From positions 1 to 9,031 of the forward strand of contig JBNMFK010000154.1 in the NCBI GenBank assembly GCA_051269965.1: 9,031 bases of DNA, given 5' to 3'. Below, one piece after another: positions 6,265 through 9,031 of the stretch. A program made the translations under genes and the position numbers. The number at the start of each line of letters is the position of its first letter. Position 1 is the first letter of the stretch. The notes under the pieces are model-generated. The model was not told where the DNA came from and did not search any database. It saw only the letters and a program-made list of their open reading frames with translations. Source of the DNA: Arcticibacterium sp051269965. Lineage in GTDB: Bacteria; Bacteroidota; Bacteroidia; Cytophagales; Spirosomataceae.

Positions 6265-6282
6265 AAGAAATGCTTATCTAAA
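6265..6282 (-). promoter_or_regulatory. Shared promoter motif, copy 2 (upstream of the aminotransferase)
   Basis: On the minus strand this reads TTTAGATAAGCATTTCTT, matching the copy at 4630-4647 in 15 of 18 bases and in the same orientation relative to the gene it precedes. It ends 49 bases before ATG 6215, between the suggested -33 and -7 elements. This copy is less symmetrical than the first because the outermost pair of the TAAG/CTTA dyad is broken. Confidence 0.4.
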
Positions 6283-6397
6283 TTTTGTGCAATTCAATGT
6301 TGTCAGAGATCTAAACGATGTTTTTACATACATCTTTCATTATTTAAAATACAGGATAAGGATTTTCAAGTCGGTTTATAAAGGGTAAAAGGATATA

Positions 6398-8899
6398 TTA
6401 AAATGGGTAACCAATTCCGAGATTGAAGTTTAGGCCATAGCTGCTATTTCTTTTGAAAGTAAACTCGTCTAGAACGAATCTGTCACCTAGGTCTCTGGAG
6501 GGATCCATTACTTTTATACCCCAGTCAAACCTGAATTGGAAATAGGATAAATCATATCTTACGCCAAGTCCTGTTCCTACAGCTATCTCTTTATAAAATC
6601 TGTCAAAATCAAAATTTGCTCTGTTCCTTTTAGCTGCTGTTTCTATTTGATACCATTTCCAAATATTTCCAAAATCTAGAAAAGCAGCTAATTGAATATC
6701 GCCGAAAAAGCGAGCGACTTTTTTACGCACTTCGATGCTGCCCTCTAATAGAATATCACCTGTTTGTGGAATGATATTACCGCTTGCGGTATCTGCTAGA
6801 GCAGATCCTACGCCAAGAGAACGAGGAGACCAAGCACGTACAGAATTGCTGCCCCCTACGAAAAAGTTTTTTTGGTAGGGCATAGATTTATTCCCGTAGG
6901 GATTGGTAACACCAATATTTATGCGGTAAGCTAAACTAGCAGAGGGAGCCAAGTTGATGTATCTTCTGTAGTCTATATTGATTTTGATGAACCTGAAATA
7001 CTTCCTGTTGGGATCTGGGAATAGCTTTTCCAGCAGATTTATCTGGTCCTTATCTTTAGAGAAATTAAGCAGAGTTCCTCCAGTTTCAATAAAAAGCCTC
7101 AAGAATTTTGAGCTTTCATAAGGTTTTTGTAAGTCTTGGTCATTGTATAAGTAGGAGGTATTTATGCTACTAACAAACTGTGGATCGAAAGTCGTTTTGA
7201 GGTTATTTCCGAGAGCTTCCTGCTCTAAAAGGCTATTGAAAAAGCTTAGGCCAGCTTGATCATTTAAATTATAATTAGTACTGATGAGATTGGCATCAAG
7301 TAAGGAAACAAAAAATGAAGAAAACTTGGTAGGCTGCCACCTGAAGTTACCATTAAGCGTAAGATTCAGCCTTTGTCCCCAAAATGGCTCAGAGTAGTTA
7401 TAGCCAATACCTAGTTGGCTTCTCGGGTTTTTTAATTTTAAACGGTCAATATCCTTTCCTAAAAATGCGATGTTAGGTAAAGTCACGCTCACATTAGTTC
7501 CTATTTCCCAGCTACCTCGTACATCTGTAGTTCCCAAGGGGGAGGGCTGACCTTCCCTAAAAACTCGAGCGGAAGCTTCTACTATTTCTAATCTTTTAAA
7601 AAGATTTCTTGCCGAAAGCGTAATCGGGACCCCAAATCCTAGAAAGCCGGAGCCTCCATTATACACGTGGTTTAATCCCGGCCCAGTACTTATAGAATAT
7701 TTCTGAAGCTGTGGAGCGAAATATTCTAATCCAATTTCTTTATCGTTTAGAGGATTAATTTGAGAGCTTGCAAAGGAAAACTGGTTTAAGAGTCCTATTT
7801 GTCGCTGAGTTTCAGAGATATTATCAATATTGTAGACTTCACCGGGCCTAGAAATTACTTTTTTATCTAAAACCTTTTCTGGCAGTGTACCGCCTATGGT
7901 GATGTACTTTACCTTATTTATCAGAACGGTATCAGATTCATTGGTAAGTAAAGTGCTGTAGGGGTCAAATCCCTTAAAAATCACTTCTTTGATTCTATAG
8001 CTTCTATGCGATTTTTGATTTGGTGGATTTATAATGGTAAATCGTAGATTCCCTTTTTTCTTTTCTCGGAATTCAGCCTCGTTATAATTGGCATTAATGG
8101 CTTCATGGATGATGAATTGGCTAAGGAAATTATAATAACCATTTTGCTTGGCCAGTAGCTCAATTCTCCCCTTTTCAGCCTCTACTTTCTGTATGTTAAA
8201 AAGGCTTCCTGAAGAGATAAGTTGTTCTTTATGGTGAGATCTTACAAGGCTGTCTAGTTGTGGGTCTTTAATTTCGTAAAATACCGTGTCTATTCTATAC
8301 CCCGGCCCTTCTTTGATCTCGTATGTCAGCTTGATTTTATCCGTCGTGAGCAAGGGTTCCATCTTGTAGCTGACCAAAGCATCTTTATAACCAACGTCTT
8401 TAATGTATTTTTCTATAATTTCTGAAGTTCTTTCTGCTTTATCCTTATCTATTACCGACTGAGGTTCTCCTATATTTCGCCACAACCAACTGTTCTGGGA
8501 TGCCATGTTCTCCTCGGCACTTCTTAGTTTTCTCCTTATTTTTTGCTTGATACGCTCTGTTCTTGAATTTGCAGTGAATTCATCTGGATACTCACTCAGC
8601 TTAATTTTGTAGGTGACTAATTTCCTATTTTGTTTCAGGGAGTCAAATCTATTTAAGCCATAATTATAGAGCCATACTTTTGGGGTGAATTGAAACCATG
8701 GGATGTTCAAGGGTTTATTATTAGGCCTTTGGTTAAGCGGAACCAGTTTTGCTAAGTCTTCGCTATGGACCATCTCATTACCTGAGAAGTCTTGTTCACC
8801 CAATATGAATTCATTTTCTTTTAATTCAATTTTATGACTACAAGAGACTACGATTAGTGAAAAAGTGATCAGCGATATATATTTAAAAATTGTTTTCAA
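6398..8899 (-). CDS. tamL: TamL-like outer-membrane lipoprotein (Omp85/BamA-TamA superfamily)
   Basis: This is an 833-residue Omp85-family protein from the TTG at 8899. That start gives a lipoprotein signal (LKTIFKYISLITFSLIVVSC, lipobox VVSC, Cys20). The frame extends to a TTG at 9004, but that codon lies inside the predicted promoter and would bury the signal. About 155-395 is POTRA-like, ending in a repeat beginning YRIKEVIFKGFDPY. From about 400 come the beta strands of a 16-stranded-type barrel. Omp85 marks are FFVGGSNSVRAWSPRSLG (679-696, VRAW in place of the usual VRGF), AAFLDFGNIW (738-747) and the terminal aromatic YPF. In Bacteroidota, lipoprotein Omp85 proteins of this kind are called TamL, partner of TamB in outer-membrane assembly or lipid transport. 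No tamB lies downstream. BamA is less likely because of the lipobox. The family is sure; the TamL assignment is from memory. Confidence 0.85.
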   Translation of the reverse strand: MKTIFKYISLITFSLIVVSCSHKIELKENEFILGEQDFSGNEMVHSEDLAKLVPLNQRPNNKPLNIPWFQFTPKVWLYNYGLNRFDSLKQNRKLVTYKIKLSEYPDEFTANSRTERIKQKIRRKLRSAEENMASQNSWLWRNIGEPQSVIDKDKAERTSEIIEKYIKDVGYKDALVSYKMEPLLTTDKIKLTYEIKEGPGYRIDTVFYEIKDPQLDSLVRSHHKEQLISSGSLFNIQKVEAEKGRIELLAKQNGYYNFLSQFIIHEAINANYNEAEFREKKKGNLRFTIINPPNQKSHRSYRIKEVIFKGFDPYSTLLTNESDTVLINKVKYITIGGTLPEKVLDKKVISRPGEVYNIDNISETQRQIGLLNQFSFASSQINPLNDKEIGLEYFAPQLQKYSISTGPGLNHVYNGGSGFLGFGVPITLSARNLFKRLEIVEASARVFREGQPSPLGTTDVRGSWEIGTNVSVTLPNIAFLGKDIDRLKLKNPRSQLGIGYNYSEPFWGQRLNLTLNGNFRWQPTKFSSFFVSLLDANLISTNYNLNDQAGLSFFNSLLEQEALGNNLKTTFDPQFVSSINTSYLYNDQDLQKPYESSKFLRLFIETGGTLLNFSKDKDQINLLEKLFPDPNRKYFRFIKINIDYRRYINLAPSASLAYRINIGVTNPYGNKSMPYQKNFFVGGSNSVRAWSPRSLGVGSALADTASGNIIPQTGDILLEGSIEVRKKVARFFGDIQLAAFLDFGNIWKWYQIETAAKRNRANFDFDRFYKEIAVGTGLGVRYDLSYFQFRFDWGIKVMDPSRDLGDRFVLDEFTFKRNSSYGLNFNLGIGYPF

Positions 8900-9001
8900 T
8901 ACCTTCGAACGCCGACTCTCTATAAATCGGAAATAAATATTTGTAATTATGATTAGAACGTATAAAAGGTCGAAAAAGTGAAAGGACTCAGCAAACAAAA
9001 G

Positions 9002-9031
9002 CAAAAATACATCCTATCACTGCATAACAAA
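9002..9031 (-). promoter_or_regulatory. Predicted tamL promoter
   Basis: On the minus strand, TTTG (9028-9031) is followed by 18 bases and then TATTTTTG (9002-9009). Both boxes match the Bacteroidota consensus exactly and the spacing is one base short of the ideal 19. Transcription would begin near 8997, leaving a leader of about 97 bases before the TTG at 8899. Because the alternative TTG at 9002-9004 lies inside the -7 box, this promoter supports the shorter lipoprotein form of the protein. Confidence 0.55.

Noticed and set aside
6316..6333. Possible terminator hairpin after tamL (GATGT and ACATC arms)
   Set aside because: Only five base pairs around an eight-base loop, AT-rich, and not followed by a U-run on the minus strand. 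It is not distinguishable from chance.
8900..9004. N-terminal 35-codon extension of the TamL-like frame with a hydrophobic stretch (DLLYVLIIITNIYF)
   Set aside because: It begins at a TTG inside a consensus -7 box, has no ATG, and would push the lipoprotein signal into the interior. The hydrophobicity is what AT-rich untranslated leader DNA gives by chance.
1..9031. Mobile element, phage, defence system or CRISPR array
   Set aside because: No transposase, integrase, terminal repeats, tRNA-like boundary or spaced repeats are visible, and the genes are intact housekeeping or enzyme genes.

Overview
The window is AT-rich DNA from a member of the Bacteroidota, most likely a Cytophagales-type bacterium. 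This rests on three things: promoters of the TTTG-N19-TAnnTTTG type, genes with no clear Shine-Dalgarno sequence, and the protein families present (a lipoprotein Omp85/TamL homologue, a fused ThrA, a secreted Gfo/Idh oxidoreductase). The lineage below phylum is a guess.

Positions 1-4445 carry a tightly packed minus-strand cluster, read from right to left. First is a bifunctional aspartokinase/homoserine dehydrogenase (thrA), then homoserine kinase (thrB), a GNAT acetyltransferase, and a signal-peptide-bearing Gfo/Idh/MocA oxidoreductase that runs off the left edge. The gaps are 9, 6 and 2 bases, so this is probably one transcript. ThrA supplies the aspartate kinase and homoserine dehydrogenase steps and ThrB phosphorylates homoserine. 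Threonine synthase (thrC), the usual third gene, is not next to them.

Positions 4446-4665 are the divergent control region between thrA and a small ArsR/SdpR-like regulator. It holds a good promoter for the regulator and a perfect -7 box for the thr operon. It also holds a 14-bp dyad at the thr -33 region, a perfect 22-bp palindrome just downstream of the predicted thr start site, and a 16-codon open frame ending three bases before thrA.

Positions 4666-6215 hold the SdpR-like regulator (plus strand) and a Tat-targeted class V aminotransferase-fold protein (minus strand). They converge so closely that their stop codons overlap. Both promoters carry the same sequence, TTT-N3-TAAGCATTTCTT, a candidate operator linking the two genes.

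Positions 6216-6397 are a short gap with a weak promoter for the aminotransferase and no convincing terminator. Positions 6398-8899 encode a TamL-like outer-membrane lipoprotein that starts at a TTG codon. Its promoter (9002-9031) fills the right edge. No RNA genes, CRISPR arrays, insertion sequences or phage genes are visible, and no gap without a gene exceeds 220 bases.
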